DNA from: Euptelea pleiosperma
Taxonomy: Eukaryota > Streptophyta > Magnoliopsida > Ranunculales > Eupteleaceae
Direction: 5' to 3'
NCBI GenBank assembly: GCA_035048495.1
Contig: JASUTR010000243.1
Location: 124,001 to 188,000, forward strand
DNA: 64,000 nt
This document shows, one piece after another, positions 63,201 to 64,000 of the stretch; the first letter of the stretch is position 1, and each line of letters starts with the position of its first letter. The translations under genes and the position numbers were made by a program. The notes beneath the pieces were generated by a model that worked only from the letters and a program-made list of their open reading frames with translations, was not told the origin of the DNA and made no database searches.

Positions 63201-63970
63201 ATGGAAGAGTTAGAGTCCAATTACAAGGTCCGATTGCTAAAAAGCCATAAGTTATAGGCTTCGGAATGTAACACACAAACTGAGTCCAATTAAAGACATT
63301 GACGCACGGATGGAGCTAACTTCTTTCGCCTATCCCGAATCTTGTTCCAACACTTCAAATGTGTTGAAACAATAGTAATGGAAGAGTTTGAGTAAAATTA
63401 CGAGGTCCGGTTGCGACAAAGTCACAAGTTATAGGCTTGGGAATGTAACACACAAACTGAGTCCAATTTTAGACCTTGACGCACGGATGGAGCTAAGTTC
63501 TTTCTACTGTCACGAATCCTGTTGCAACAATTCAAATTTGTTAAAACAATAGTAATGGAAGAGTTTGAGTCCAATTACAAGGTCCGATTACTAAAAAGCC
63601 ATAAGTTATAGGCTTCGGAATGTATCACACAAACTAAGTCAAATTTGGGACGTTGACTAACAGATGGAGCTAACTTGTTTCGACTGTTATGAATCTTGTT
63701 CCAACACTTCAAATGTGTTGAAACATTAGTAATGGAAGAGTTTGAGTTCAATTACGAGGTCCGGTTGCGAAAAAGTCACAAGTTATATGCTTCGGTATGT
63801 AACACACAAACTGAGACCAATTAAAGACATTGACGCATGGATGGAGCTAACTTGTTTCGACTATCCCGAATCTTCTTCCAACACTTCAAATGTGATGAAA
63901 CAATAGTAGTGGAAGAATTCGAGTCTAATTACGAGGTCCGGTTGCGAAAAAGTCACAAGTTATAGGCTTC
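60230..63970 (+). repeat. Large satellite duplication, copy 2
   Basis: Partner of 44350-48090. The offset is 15,881 bp at the left, which is 67 x 177 after removing the LTR insertion. It falls to 15,878 at the right because of a 3-bp deletion near 61960 (TTGAAACAGTAATGG). The two copies stop matching just beyond 48.09 and 63.97 kb. Confidence 0.85.
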
Positions 63971-64000
63971 GGAATGTAACACACAAACTAAGTCCAATTT

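Larger units (their letters stand above)
53073..64000 (+). repeat. 177-bp satellite array, 18-monomer HOR of exactly 3,186 bp
   Basis: The GACGTAGACG variant starts at 54801, 57987 and 61173, two spacings of exactly 3,186 bp (18 x 177). Other tagged monomers (GAGCTCCGG near 55086 and 58272; AATCAATTGTAATGGAACAG near 54517 and 57703) keep the same offset. The third unit switches, from about 60.23 kb, to a copy of the 44.35-48.09 kb block. Removing the second LTR and one target copy puts this segment in exact 177-bp register with the one before it. It runs off the window end, so the array continues. Confidence 0.96.

Noticed and set aside
1..64000. CRISPR-like or other regularly spaced repeat system
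   Set aside because: The repeats are contiguous 177-bp monomers without unique spacers, in plant DNA.

Overview
The window is plant nuclear DNA, almost certainly heterochromatin and possibly centromeric or pericentromeric. About 54.3 of the 64 kb is one head-to-tail satellite with a monomer of about 177 bp. Roughly 307 monomers are present, all in the same orientation, and I saw no inversion. The plant assignment rests on the mobile elements: a Helitron of the plant CTAG-ending type carrying pieces of a plant JMJ25/IBM1-type histone demethylase gene, and two long plant-style LTRs with TG...CA ends and 5-bp target duplications. I cannot name the species. I see no intact protein-coding gene, no complete tRNA or rRNA gene, and no CRISPR array.

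Layout: 1-10037 satellite (one monomer type to about 6.2 kb, then two types mixed); 10038-12620 a non-autonomous Helitron on the minus strand with two decayed exon pieces and a 5'-UTR-like segment; 12621-31435 satellite organised in higher-order repeats (HORs) of 12, 8 and 15-16 monomers; 31436-34515 a 3,080-bp solo LTR (target duplication GCTAA) with a promoter-like region and a leader holding five near-identical hairpins; 34516-49055 satellite; 49056-53072 a 4,017-bp solo LTR (target duplication CGAAT) containing its own ~190-bp tandem array; 53073-64000 satellite with an 18-monomer HOR repeating at exactly 3,186 bp.

History that can be read: when each insertion and one target duplication are removed, the satellite joins perfectly. 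Distances between diagnostic variants on either side are then exact multiples of 177 bp, for example 27 monomers across the first LTR and 31 across the second. The insertions are therefore younger than the surrounding HOR structure. A block of about 3.75 kb at 44.35-48.09 kb recurs almost unchanged at 60.23-63.97 kb, 67 monomers away. The array has been rearranged by long-range, register-preserving duplications as well as by monomer-scale exchange.

The least expected items are the hairpin family in the leader of the first LTR (one copy carries matched substitutions on both arms), the 28-bp perfect palindrome beside its TATA box, and the captured H3K9-demethylase zinc-finger exons inside the Helitron. 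Repeat distances were measured by hand from diagnostic variants; HOR zone boundaries are approximate.
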